Assembly: GCA_964472565.1 (NCBI GenBank)
Contig: CAYYNB010000148.1
Span: forward strand, 1-15,660
Source: DATAMF01 sp964472565
GTDB taxonomy: Bacteria > Chloroflexota > Anaerolineae > Aggregatilineales > Aggregatilineaceae
Direction of reading: 5' to 3'
DNA: 15,660 nucleotides
The position numbers were made by a program, and so were the translations under genes. Below are positions 6,224 to 13,250 of this stretch, piece by piece (the first letter of the stretch is position 1; each line of letters opens with the position of its first letter). The notes below the pieces were generated by a model that was not told where the DNA came from, did not search any database, and was given only the letters and a program-made list of their open reading frames with translations.

Positions 6224-7876
6224 ATGAAGCTGTTGCGTTATCTGTGGGTGGTGCCGGTGGTACTTTGGGGGATGGTTATCCCCGCACAAGCCCAGTCCAG
6301 CGGCACGGTTACGGTCACATTCTCCATTACGGACTTCATTGTGAACGATCTGCAAGAAGACGCGCCGTGGGCGGATCAGGTGGATGAAACTTATGTGATT
6401 TACGGACTCCAGGAACTGACGCCAGCGGGTTCTCCGGTTGCCGGGCACAGCATTGTGACCACCTGGCCGTATGCAGGGGCGATGTCCCTGCGGTTATACG
6501 ATCACCTCTACGCGAGCAGCTTCGCGCCGCTGACATTGGACATTGCCGCCGGGAATAAGGTTCAGGTCGCGTTTGCGATTTATGAGACAGAAGGCGAACT
6601 GGCAACGTATATTGAAGGCTTTGAAACCGCGTGCAACTGGGGCGGCGCAGAAGTCGTCGGCCTGCTGGCTCCCCAATATGCAATAGGCGCTGATATTGCG
6701 TGTTTTGCCGCGCAATTTTTCGGAGAAGACACCCAATTTCTGCAAAAAACACCCCTGACGCCGCTGATCTACAGCAGCGCGGAGATGAGCAGCGGCGTGA
6801 ATCAAACCGTTTTGTTTCAATGGACCAGCGGGGTTAACTGGGGAGAATACGAGATTCACTATACGCTGAAGGCCGGAGGAACGGTGCCGCCAGCGGCCAG
6901 TTCCGGCAGCAGCGGCGGTAGTGGAACATCGGGCGGCATGATAGCCGTCACGCTGCCGGGTGATTTTGGGGACGAGATTGGATGTGGGAGCGACTGGGAC
7001 CCGGCGTGCCAACTCACCCGGATGAGCAGTCTGTCCGGCGGCGTCTATACTTTCCAGACGCGGCAGATTCCGAAAGGAACGTGGGAAGTCAAGGTGGCGT
7101 TGAATGGCACCTGGGATGAAAACTATGGTGCAAATGGCGTGTCGTACGGCGAGAATATCCGGTTTGTGGTGCCCGCGGACAATAGGCTGATCACCTTCAC
7201 CTGGAACAGCAGCACCAAGCGGCTGGATTATGAGATCGCGGGCAGCAGCGGAACTTCAGCCTCGGTTGTGCTGGCGGATATGGTTACGGCACGGGATGAG
7301 TTCAGCGGAACATTCACATGGGAAACCCATTGGTGGCTGTACAACCGAAAACCACAACTCGCTGACGGTCATGCCCTGCTGCAAGGTAAAAATGAATGGG
7401 ATTTAGGTATTGGTTTTACGACACCCATTGATGCCGGGGAAGGCGTGCTGTTTTCGTTTAAATACCAGCCGGGAACGATGGGCATTATGCTTTCGCGCAA
7501 TGATTGGGACAGCCCACAGTACCAGCGGTGGCTTTTCCAGGCGGGGAATAATGACTGGGAAATGTCCACGCTGAAAGGCGCACAAGGGAACGAATCGCAG
7601 ACCTACAGCCGAGTCACCCTGAAGCCGGGGCAATGGTATTATCTGGTCTTCCGCGTGAATGGGGATGGAAGTTTTGATACCTGGGTGTGGGAACACGGCA
7701 ATCCTTCCAGTTACAAACTTCAGTATCACGGCGAACCGTACAGTGGGCAGTGGACAGGCAGCGGTTGGGGTTTTCTGTGTGATGTTTATAACGGGTCGAT
7801 TGAGACAGATTTCTTCTGGAAACTCGACTTTCCAGCGGGATTCATGATGCCGGATGTCCCGCCGCGCATGGAGTAG
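6224..7876 (+). CDS. Secreted multidomain protein with X25-like module and concanavalin-like C-terminus
   Basis: 550 residues. A clear signal peptide (MKLLRYLWVVPVVLWGMVIPAQA, cleavage after ~23) follows AAGGGGG and a short spacer. Residues ~24-222 form a beta-rich domain of unknown family with a few cysteines. A Ser/Gly linker (~224-237) leads to a module at ~238-340, PGDFGDEIGCGSDWDPACQLTRM...GTWEVKVALNGTWDENYGANG. This is the X25/BiPu-type domain seen in amylopullulanases and other starch-active or surface proteins, with its paired cysteines. The C-terminal ~190 residues have a jelly-roll/LamG-like pattern (GEGVLFSFKYQ, KPGQWYYLVFRVNGDGSFDTWVWE). There is no membrane or cell-wall anchor. 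No catalytic site is recognisable, so binding of polysaccharide or cell surface is more likely than hydrolysis. TATACT at 6183-6188 is a possible -10. Confidence 0.88.
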   Translation: MKLLRYLWVVPVVLWGMVIPAQAQSSGTVTVTFSITDFIVNDLQEDAPWADQVDETYVIYGLQELTPAGSPVAGHSIVTTWPYAGAMSLRLYDHLYASSFAPLTLDIAAGNKVQVAFAIYETEGELATYIEGFETACNWGGAEVVGLLAPQYAIGADIACFAAQFFGEDTQFLQKTPLTPLIYSSAEMSSGVNQTVLFQWTSGVNWGEYEIHYTLKAGGTVPPAASSGSSGGSGTSGGMIAVTLPGDFGDEIGCGSDWDPACQLTRMSSLSGGVYTFQTRQIPKGTWEVKVALNGTWDENYGANGVSYGENIRFVVPADNRLITFTWNSSTKRLDYEIAGSSGTSASVVLADMVTARDEFSGTFTWETHWWLYNRKPQLADGHALLQGKNEWDLGIGFTTPIDAGEGVLFSFKYQPGTMGIMLSRNDWDSPQYQRWLFQAGNNDWEMSTLKGAQGNESQTYSRVTLKPGQWYYLVFRVNGDGSFDTWVWEHGNPSSYKLQYHGEPYSGQWTGSGWGFLCDVYNGSIETDFFWKLDFPAGFMMPDVPPRME

Positions 7877-7891
7877 ATGCACCCCTATCCT

Positions 7892-7920
7892 CCCCGTCTC
7901 CAGCCAAACGAGAGAGGGGG
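7892..7920. terminator. Degenerate CCCC(G)TCTC / GAGAGAGGGG hairpin between convergent genes
   Basis: Lies between the convergent stops at 7876 (+) and 7933 (-). The arms CCCC-G-TCTC and GAGA-GA-GGGG pair with a small internal loop around CAGCCAAAC. It ends in GGGGGAA like the other members of this family (470-499, 12825-12854). It is probably used as a bidirectional terminator. Confidence 0.45.
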
Positions 7921-7932
7921 AAGTACAGCGCA

Positions 7933-8847
7933 TCAGCCTTCCGATGGAAGGGTTTCGGAACGAGGATCGAGCAGGACGAAGAGGCCCAGCGATCCCATAT
8001 TGGCGAAGAGCAGCGGGGCCAGGATGGGCGCACCGCGAATAAACCGTTCGGCGACAAAGGTGCCGCGCGTGGTCAGGTTATCATCGATATGCAGCACCGC
8101 GCCGACCAGCCCAACCAGGATCAGCAGGAGCATGGACGCCGTGTAGATCAGCAGATCCCAACGGTGCGGGCGGTTGAGATAACCCAGCATAAACGCGACG
8201 ATGGTCGCAAAAACACCTACCGCCGTCGGGAGCCACAGCCAGTCATTTTCAAAATGAGTGCGAGCGTGGTCCAAAACACTGCTGATGACGGTAGACAAAC
8301 AGCCCAAACTGACGATGAAAAAGTAGGCGCGCGTTTTGCTGTAGGGCATCTGCAAGGTGCGATTGCCCAACAAGCGCAAACGGCCTGAATCGGGTGGGTC
8401 TTCGACATAGGCGGCACTGATCCCCAACAAGCCGGTCAGCGCGAACATGAGCGGCCCCAGAATAGGCGGCCCCCAGACCAGCAGGCGCACGGTGAACTGT
8501 TCTTCCGGCGCGGCGTTGGGCAGGGTAGCGCGGATGACATGGAAGTAGGCCCCCAGCAGGCCGACGATGATGCTGCCGAGCAAAACCAGGGTAGCGATCA
8601 GAGTCGCCAGCGGGCGCTGTTTGATCGCCACGAGGCCCGCAAAAAGCAGCAGACCCCCGGCAACGGGGCCAAAGATGATCGGAATCCATTCGCGCGGGAC
8701 AATGGTGCCGCTAATGTTGTGCGCGAGATAGATGTCGATGCCAAGAAAAATCTCATTGATAGCCGCCATGAGCAGCATGATCTGATCCCGCGAGAGCGGA
8801 ATCCGAATACGCCGCACGATGGGGGCAACGGTTGCCAGGTGATACAT
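7933..8847 (-). CDS. 8-TM membrane protein with internal 4-TM duplication and paired histidines
   Basis: 304 residues, about eight transmembrane helices in two similar halves (~20-150 and ~170-294). Half 1 has YLAHN...EWIPIIFG, GLLGAYFH and WGPPILGPLMFALTGLLG; half 2 has LDHARTHFENDWLWLP, GLVGAVLH and RGAPILAPLLFANMGSLG. H43 aligns with H194 and H103 with H253, spaced 60 and 59 residues, so each half keeps two histidines near membrane boundaries: candidates for haem or metal ligation, or for a quinone site. I do not recognise a named family. It follows the HAO-like cytochrome by 3 nt, and its Shine-Dalgarno (AGGAGG) is formed by that gene's last codons. Inference: it is the membrane partner passing electrons between the octahaem protein and the quinone pool. 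This is untested. Confidence 0.85.
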   Translation of the reverse strand: MYHLATVAPIVRRIRIPLSRDQIMLLMAAINEIFLGIDIYLAHNISGTIVPREWIPIIFGPVAGGLLLFAGLVAIKQRPLATLIATLVLLGSIIVGLLGAYFHVIRATLPNAAPEEQFTVRLLVWGPPILGPLMFALTGLLGISAAYVEDPPDSGRLRLLGNRTLQMPYSKTRAYFFIVSLGCLSTVISSVLDHARTHFENDWLWLPTAVGVFATIVAFMLGYLNRPHRWDLLIYTASMLLLILVGLVGAVLHIDDNLTTRGTFVAERFIRGAPILAPLLFANMGSLGLFVLLDPRSETLPSEG

Positions 8848-8850
8848 GGG

Positions 8851-10194
8851 TTATCCTCCTGGCTCGGCTGTACCTTCGGGAGCTACCTCAGTTGCAGACG
8901 GCACGGGTTCCGTTGTGTCCGGCTCGTCAGGAACTTCGACACCCGCCGCTTCAAGTTTGGCAGCGGCCATCTCTTCGAGTTCGGCCAGATCGGCCAGCAC
9001 TTCATACGCGCCGTGCCACTGGGTATAGTCGGGGCCTTGCATCCACGCGCCAAACTTGGCGGTGCGGCCCCAGTGGTGCCAGAGTTCAAAGTAGGTGAAA
9101 TCAATTGGTTCATCAAAGGCGGGCGGGCCAACCAGTTTGGCTTCCTTGAGCGGGGCCATGATCGCATCACTTTCGCGCACCCACTCGTTAATCGCCTCGG
9201 TCAGCGCGTCGGCATCGGTGTAGAAGTCTTCGATAAAGTTCTCGTTGTGACATTCCAGACAGACGCCCTGCATACGCACCATGTTGTCCTGCCAGACGGG
9301 ACGGCGTTCGCTGATGGGCATAAAGAGATACCACGTCAGGCGATCTCCGGCGTCGTGCGTGGTGCCGGTGGAACCAAAGCCGCTGAAGTGGCAGGTGGCA
9401 CAGGTCGGCGCGGGGAAGTCTTCGACGGTCAGAGTGCCCGGTTCGGCAGTCCAGTGCCAGTTGTCGCCCATCGTCTGGTAGGCGATACCGTGCGGGGATT
9501 CCTGGTAGATTTCCCACTGGGGATGGTCGGGACCGATATGGCAGGCGTTGCAGGTTTCGGGTTTGCGCGCCTGTTCGAGGCTGAACTCGTGGCGCAGGTG
9601 GCATTTCTGACACTGCCCCACCGAGCCATCGACGGCTGGCGCGCCGACATTATGGCAGCTTTCGCAGGCGAAACGTGTGACGGCTGGCCCTTCGATTTCA
9701 AAGAGGGCGTTACGCATCTCGTTCGGCTTGATGGCTGCTTCGGGAATGTTGTTATAAAACTCCAGTTGTTCGGGAGTCAGCCCTTCCAACCCCACCATCG
9801 CGGCATACGACGGCATACTGTGGCGGCTGGCGTAAAACTGGCGAACTTCGGCCTCATGGCACTTTTCGCACATGGCGGTGGTGGGCGAACCAAGCACATA
9901 AGTGCCTTCGTGTTCCACCGCACCCGGATAGTCACTCTTCACTTCGTGACAGTCTTCACACGCGACTTCGGCAGCCGCCATACTGCTGAAGCCGTACTGC
10001 TGGACAATGCCGGGCGTGGTGCGGCGGTGACATTCGACACACTCGTTATCACTGCCCGCCAGCGCATCCACGCGCGCCTCTTCCTGCACATTGTCTCCCA
10101 CCGCGCGGATCAGCAGAATCAGGCCGAGAACGATGATGACACCGACCAGCCCGATCACAAGAACCCGCGCAGCGGTAAACGATCCTTCACGCAT
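8851..10194 (-). CDS. Membrane-anchored octahaem cytochrome c, hydroxylamine oxidoreductase (HAO) family
   Basis: 447 residues. AAAGGAGGT 5 nt upstream fixes the start. One N-terminal helix (~9-31) without a cleavage site tethers it with the haem domain outside. There are eight CxxCH motifs: C52-H56, C79-H83, C109-H113, C177-H181, C195-H199, C215-H219, C265-H269 and C312-H316. After haem 6 comes GPDHPQWEIY; D223-H224 matches the catalytic Asp-His pair of HAO. After haem 8 comes LWHHWGR...GPDYTQWHGAYEV, an HAO-type C-terminus in which Y390 is a candidate for the tyrosine that cross-links the P460 haem. The tail is Pro/Glu/Thr-rich. HAO-family members oxidise hydroxylamine to NO or nitrite, oxidise hydrazine, or run reductively on nitrite; which applies here depends on Y390. 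It lies between a cupin gene and an 8-TM gene. Confidence 0.93.
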   Translation of the reverse strand: MREGSFTAARVLVIGLVGVIIVLGLILLIRAVGDNVQEEARVDALAGSDNECVECHRRTTPGIVQQYGFSSMAAAEVACEDCHEVKSDYPGAVEHEGTYVLGSPTTAMCEKCHEAEVRQFYASRHSMPSYAAMVGLEGLTPEQLEFYNNIPEAAIKPNEMRNALFEIEGPAVTRFACESCHNVGAPAVDGSVGQCQKCHLRHEFSLEQARKPETCNACHIGPDHPQWEIYQESPHGIAYQTMGDNWHWTAEPGTLTVEDFPAPTCATCHFSGFGSTGTTHDAGDRLTWYLFMPISERRPVWQDNMVRMQGVCLECHNENFIEDFYTDADALTEAINEWVRESDAIMAPLKEAKLVGPPAFDEPIDFTYFELWHHWGRTAKFGAWMQGPDYTQWHGAYEVLADLAELEEMAAAKLEAAGVEVPDEPDTTEPVPSATEVAPEGTAEPGG

Positions 10195-10273
10195 AAAAAC
10201 CTCCTTTATTTTTTTGAGTAAAAAACAAATGTGAGGTTCCCCCAAAACGAATCCCCTCATCTAGATTGTATAC

Positions 10274-10597
10274 TTATTCGGCGGTAAACATGAGCAGCAG
10301 CATAATAACCGGGGTGCGGGCCACGATGCTGTGCGGCATTTGGGGCGGCATGTGTGCCCAGGTGCCCGCGTGGGCTTCGAGATGATCCTGCCCCAGTGTG
10401 ATGTCGGCATCCCCCTGGACAAAATAGAGCGCGGCGGAATAAACCGAGGTGTGCTCCGAGAGTTCCTGACCGGGCGCAAAACCAAAGACGATCATCTTAA
10501 GCTGATCGGTGGTGTAGAGTGTGCGGCTGACAATTGAATCGGGTTGAAGAGCGGGAATAACCGCGGCAAGGTTATCAAAAAAATGATAGTCGGGCAT
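10274..10597 (-). CDS. Small single-domain cupin
   Basis: 107 residues with a strong GGAGGAGG Shine-Dalgarno 7 nt before the ATG. It has the cupin order of strands: motif 1 is GQELSEHTSVYSAALYFVQG and motif 2 is AGTWAHMPPQMPHSIVA. Of the usual metal ligands, the first His of motif 1 (SEH) and the motif 2 His (PH) remain. The second His and the Glu are not in their canonical places (T-S and A), so metal binding may be altered or absent. No signal peptide: cytoplasmic. It is the first gene of the cupin/HAO/8-TM unit, 79 bases before the HAO start, directly behind the FNR-type promoter. A regulatory or sensing role is possible; no substrate can be named. Confidence 0.88.
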   Translation of the reverse strand: MPDYHFFDNLAAVIPALQPDSIVSRTLYTTDQLKMIVFGFAPGQELSEHTSVYSAALYFVQGDADITLGQDHLEAHAGTWAHMPPQMPHSIVARTPVIMLLLMFTAE

Positions 10598-10663
10598 GCA
10601 TTGTCCTCCTCCGGCTTGATGTCATATTGGGCAGCAGATGACGGTATATAAACAATAGCATAA

Positions 10664-10669
10664 ATATTA
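10664..10669 (-). promoter_or_regulatory. -10 element of the cupin/HAO operon (TAATAT)
   Basis: TAATAT on the minus strand predicts a start near 10657, giving a leader of about 60 bases. The -35 position holds AGGTCT, a poor match, as expected for an activator-dependent promoter. The centre of the FNR-type box at 10692-10705 then falls at -41.5, the class II activation position. Confidence 0.5.
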
Positions 10670-10691
10670 CGCAAAGCTAAGAAATAAGACC

Positions 10692-10705
10692 TTGATCTAT
10701 ATCAA
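10692..10705. promoter_or_regulatory. FNR/CRP-family operator, TTGAT-N4-ATCAA
   Basis: TTGATCTATATCAA matches the FNR consensus at all ten conserved positions. It sits in the divergent region between the cupin/HAO operon and the FHA gene. It is centred at -41.5 of the minus-strand promoter and overlaps the -35 region of the plus-strand TATAAT at 10724-10729, so one regulator could act on both. Related regulators (FNR, ANR, DNR/NnrR types) bind the same motif, so oxygen and NO are both possible signals. Confidence 0.7.
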
Positions 10706-10723
10706 GTCGGGGAAGAGTTCCGT

Positions 10724-10729
10724 TATAAT
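10724..10729 (+). promoter_or_regulatory. -10 element for the FHA/oxidoreductase pair (TATAAT)
   Basis: Perfect TATAAT, 37 bases before the ATG at 10767, with no -35 match at 17 bases (ATCAAG, which is the right half of the FNR-type box). Transcription would start near 10736. Confidence 0.5.
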
Positions 10730-10766
10730 TGAAAATGGTTAAAAAACAGTATATAAGGATCAATCA

Positions 10767-11726
10767 ATGAGTGAGGATTGGCGAATCTGTTTTATGTGCC
10801 AGGGACGCAACCCGGCAGATGCTGCGGTCTGTGTCAAATGCGGCGCAATTTTAAACCCGGAAACAGTCCCGGTAGAAGAAGAAGCGAAACGGACAGTCAA
10901 TACCAGTGTGTTCGCGCTGCCGCCGCAAATGATGCTGTATGCAGCGGGATCGGCCCAGCCGTTTATCATCAATAACCAGCGTGAAATTGTGCTAGGGCGC
11001 GCCGTGCCGGGATCGCCAGCACCCACCGTAGATTTGTCGAGTCTGAACGCGCACCTGATGGGCGTTTCGCGGCAGCACGCGACGATCCGAGCACACGGGA
11101 ACGGCAAATGGACACTGGCGGATATGGGCAGCAGCAACGGTACCTGGCTGAACGGCACGCGGCTCAAACTGGGACAAGTCGAAACCCTGCGCGATGGGGA
11201 TCAGATCCGGCTGGGGCAACTGGCGATTTTGTTTTTCTCGGCCCCGGTGCATATGCTGTATCTGGGCGAGAACGATTATGCGCCGCTGCGAAGCGGGAAG
11301 ATCACGCCGGACTATATGAGCCAGCGGCTGCTGCCGTATCTGCGGATGGTGATCCAGGGCCAGCATCTGGTGGATGAAATGCTGGGGCGGCCAATGGCGG
11401 AGATCGGGATGCGCAGCCTGACGGTGGTGGTGCCGGATACGATTGTGATCCACCTGGAGAATGCGCTGGAAATTGTGCAGTTTATCCGGGATGTGATGCC
11501 GATCTGGTCAAAAGAATATGGCGATGTGCTAAAAACCTATCAGGATGAAGACAGCATTCCGCTGGAGATGATCCAGGATCAAAACCGCATACTGGGGACA
11601 TGGGTCAAACAGATTGCGCCGCATTTATCGTCAGACGAACAAGCGACGTATACTCATAAATTGACAGTGCCCGTTCATCAAATATTATTTAGTTCATACG
11701 CGATTTCTCCGGCTACTTTTGTCTAA
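10767..11726 (+). CDS. Zinc-ribbon plus FHA-domain protein
   Basis: 319 residues; AAGGA 7 nt before the ATG. An N-terminal zinc ribbon has C8-x2-C11 and C22-x2-C25 (ICFMCQGRNPADAAVCVKCG). The FHA domain (~62-158) has the phosphothreonine-reading residues: GR77-78, SRQH at 101-104, SSNG at 122-125 and NG at 129-130. The C-terminal ~150 residues are a predicted alpha-rich region of no recognised family (MSQRLLPYLRMVIQGQHLVDEML; VIHLENALEIVQFIRDVMP). No membrane segment. FHA proteins bind Ser/Thr-phosphorylated partners; no kinase is in the window. The next gene starts 13 bases after the stop, so the two are probably co-transcribed. Confidence 0.92.
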   Translation: MSEDWRICFMCQGRNPADAAVCVKCGAILNPETVPVEEEAKRTVNTSVFALPPQMMLYAAGSAQPFIINNQREIVLGRAVPGSPAPTVDLSSLNAHLMGVSRQHATIRAHGNGKWTLADMGSSNGTWLNGTRLKLGQVETLRDGDQIRLGQLAILFFSAPVHMLYLGENDYAPLRSGKITPDYMSQRLLPYLRMVIQGQHLVDEMLGRPMAEIGMRSLTVVVPDTIVIHLENALEIVQFIRDVMPIWSKEYGDVLKTYQDEDSIPLEMIQDQNRILGTWVKQIAPHLSSDEQATYTHKLTVPVHQILFSSYAISPATFV

Positions 11727-11739
11727 CGAGGATAAACGC

Positions 11740-12738
11740 ATGAGCGACAAGACAGGGGTTGTGATCATCGGGACAGGCATGGCAGGGCTGATGGCGGCGC
11801 AACTGCTGAAGCAAGCGGAAATCCCCACCATCCTGGTCGAAAAAGGCTCATGCGTCGGCGGGCGATTGGCGACCCGCAATGTTGGACAAGGACGCGCCGA
11901 CAGCGGCGCACAATTTTTCACGGCGCGAACATCCGAGTTCCGGCTGTGGGTTGAGCAGTGGCAGGCGGAAGGGCTGGTTTTTGAATGGTCGCACGGGTGG
12001 AGTGATGGGAGTCTGGGGTCCACCCCGCCAGACGGACACCCGCGCTATGCGGTCCAGGGCGGGATGCGGATGCTGGCTGAACAGATGGCAAATGGGTTGG
12101 ACGTGCGGTTGGATACCCATATCGTCAAACTCGCGCCACAGGCCAAAGGCTGGACGGTTGTGGACGAGGGCGGGAACCAATTCAAATGCAGCGCGGTGTT
12201 AGGCACCGCCCCGCTGCCGCAAACCCTGGAATTGCTGGAAAGCAGCGAGATCGCGCTGGCTGCGCCGGATCAAGCCGCGCTGCGCCAAATCGACTATTCA
12301 CCGAGTCTGGCAGGCATGTTCTGGATCGACGGCGCGGTGAATCTGCCGCCGCCGGGCGCTGTACAGCGATCCAACGCAGCGATCACCTGGATTGCGGATA
12401 ACCGCCGCAAGGGTATCTCGCCGGATGCGACGATTATTACTGTCCACGCGGGGCCGTCGTACAGCCGCCTGCTGTGGGATCTGCCGGATCGCCAGGTGCT
12501 GATCGCGCTCGATTCAGGGCTGCAATTATATAAAGATTACCGGGCGTTGATCGTAGAAAGTCATTTGGAACGCTGGCGCTATGCGGCCCCGTCCAGCACG
12601 CACCCGGCGCAGTGCCTGGCGTTGGAAGGATACCCGTCGCTGGTGCTGGCGGGGGATGGATTCGGACAGCCGCGCGTCGAAGGGGCGGCGCTATCGGGGA
12701 TGTGCGCCGGGGCGACGCTGGTTAATTTGTTGGAGTGA
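11740..12738 (+). CDS. Renalase-like NAD(P)/FAD-dependent oxidoreductase
   Basis: 332 residues. The ATG at 11740 is preferred because GAGG lies 8 nt upstream and the FAD motif then starts at residue 7 (VVIIGTGMAGLMAA, GxGxxG at 11-16, E34 closing the ADP-binding fold). GGRLATR and ADSGAQFFTAR follow, signatures of the renalase/amine-oxidase-like flavoprotein family. The C-terminus has LVLAGDGFGQPRVEGAALSG, the second FAD-contact motif. Length fits the family (~310-350). Bacterial renalases oxidise isomeric dihydro-NAD(P) forms, a metabolite-repair role; whether this protein does so is inferred from family only. It is cytoplasmic and lies directly behind the FHA gene. Confidence 0.9.
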   Translation: MSDKTGVVIIGTGMAGLMAAQLLKQAEIPTILVEKGSCVGGRLATRNVGQGRADSGAQFFTARTSEFRLWVEQWQAEGLVFEWSHGWSDGSLGSTPPDGHPRYAVQGGMRMLAEQMANGLDVRLDTHIVKLAPQAKGWTVVDEGGNQFKCSAVLGTAPLPQTLELLESSEIALAAPDQAALRQIDYSPSLAGMFWIDGAVNLPPPGAVQRSNAAITWIADNRRKGISPDATIITVHAGPSYSRLLWDLPDRQVLIALDSGLQLYKDYRALIVESHLERWRYAAPSSTHPAQCLALEGYPSLVLAGDGFGQPRVEGAALSGMCAGATLVNLLE

Positions 12739-12824
12739 GAGCAGTACTGCCCCTTTCCCCGCGCGCGGCTAACCCACCAGTCGAGGATGAGCGAGGTCAT
12801 TTGTAAACTATCCGAAGAACCTCA

Positions 12825-12854
12825 CCCCCTCTCCAACCAAGTTGGAAGAGGGGG
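12825..12854. terminator. CCCCCTCTCCAAC / GTTGGAAGAGGGGG hairpin between convergent genes
   Basis: A 13-bp stem with one bulged A around the loop CAA, followed by AAAAGC. It lies between convergent stops (12738 + and 12886 -) and is the best-paired member of the family also seen at 470-499 and 7892-7920. It is probably a bidirectional terminator derived from a dispersed repeat. Confidence 0.55.
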
Positions 12855-12885
12855 AAAAGCGGGGGCGGAGAAGCGTAAACAGTTG

Positions 12886-13206
12886 TTAGTGTTCGTCGTA
12901 GTCCCAGCCGCCGCCGATCACCTCGATGCCCCGGCGGTGATTCAGACGAATACGGCCCTCGTTTTCGAGACGCAGTAAATAATATTTGACGGTAGATTCA
13001 CCAATACTACACGCGTCGGCAATTTCTTTGGCCCAGGGCGAAAGGCCATCGTGCTGGCGCTTATAATGCACAATATAATCAAAAACCTGCTGGCGAATAG
13101 TCGGATTGTCGTCGTGCAGACCCTCCCCGCCGGATTGGGCGTCGGTCTCAAAAGCTGCTGGACGCGAGTCCCCACTCGCTGCGTCAACCACATGTTTATC
13201 AGTCAC
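12886..13206 (-). CDS. Stand-alone LexA-type winged-helix DNA-binding protein
   Basis: 106 residues from a GTG start (GGGGGTG about 4 nt upstream; no better in-frame ATG upstream). The N-terminal ~33 residues are polar and probably disordered. Residues ~36-98 (IRQQVFDYIVHYKRQHDGLSPWAKEIADACSIGESTVKYYLLRLENEGRI) match the LexA N-terminal winged helix, with the recognition helix at ~69-80. There is no LexA peptidase domain (no Ser/Lys dyad region), so it cannot self-cleave in the SOS manner. It ends in an acidic tail (GGGWDYDEH). Just downstream of its predicted transcription start lies AGAAC-N4-GTTCT, a LexA/Cheo-box-like inverted repeat, so autorepression is likely. It is divergent from a gene of unknown function. 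Confidence 0.88.
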   Translation of the reverse strand: MTDKHVVDAASGDSRPAAFETDAQSGGEGLHDDNPTIRQQVFDYIVHYKRQHDGLSPWAKEIADACSIGESTVKYYLLRLENEGRIRLNHRRGIEVIGGGWDYDEH

Positions 13207-13226
13207 GTTTCACCCCCACTTAAATC

Positions 13227-13240
13227 AGAACGAATGTTCT
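13227..13240. promoter_or_regulatory. LexA-box-like operator AGAAC-N4-GTTCT
   Basis: A perfect 5-bp inverted repeat with a 4-base spacer, matching the GAAC-N4-GTTC core of Gram-positive-type LexA boxes. It covers about +5 to +18 of the predicted transcript of the LexA-like gene, a classical repressor position. Confidence 0.6.
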
Positions 13241-13250
13241 CCTGTGGAGC

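Noticed and set aside
8539..10221. 560-codon open frame on the plus strand opposite the HAO-like gene
   Set aside because: It is the antisense of a gene with eight CxxCH motifs and good ribosome-binding sites; the translation has no domain or signal of its own, and long antisense frames are a by-product of codon bias here.
10195..10273. Terminator between the cupin and HAO-like genes (TGAGG / CCTCA arms)
   Set aside because: Only a 5-bp stem with a very large loop and no minus-strand T-run in the right place; read-through from the cupin promoter is more likely.
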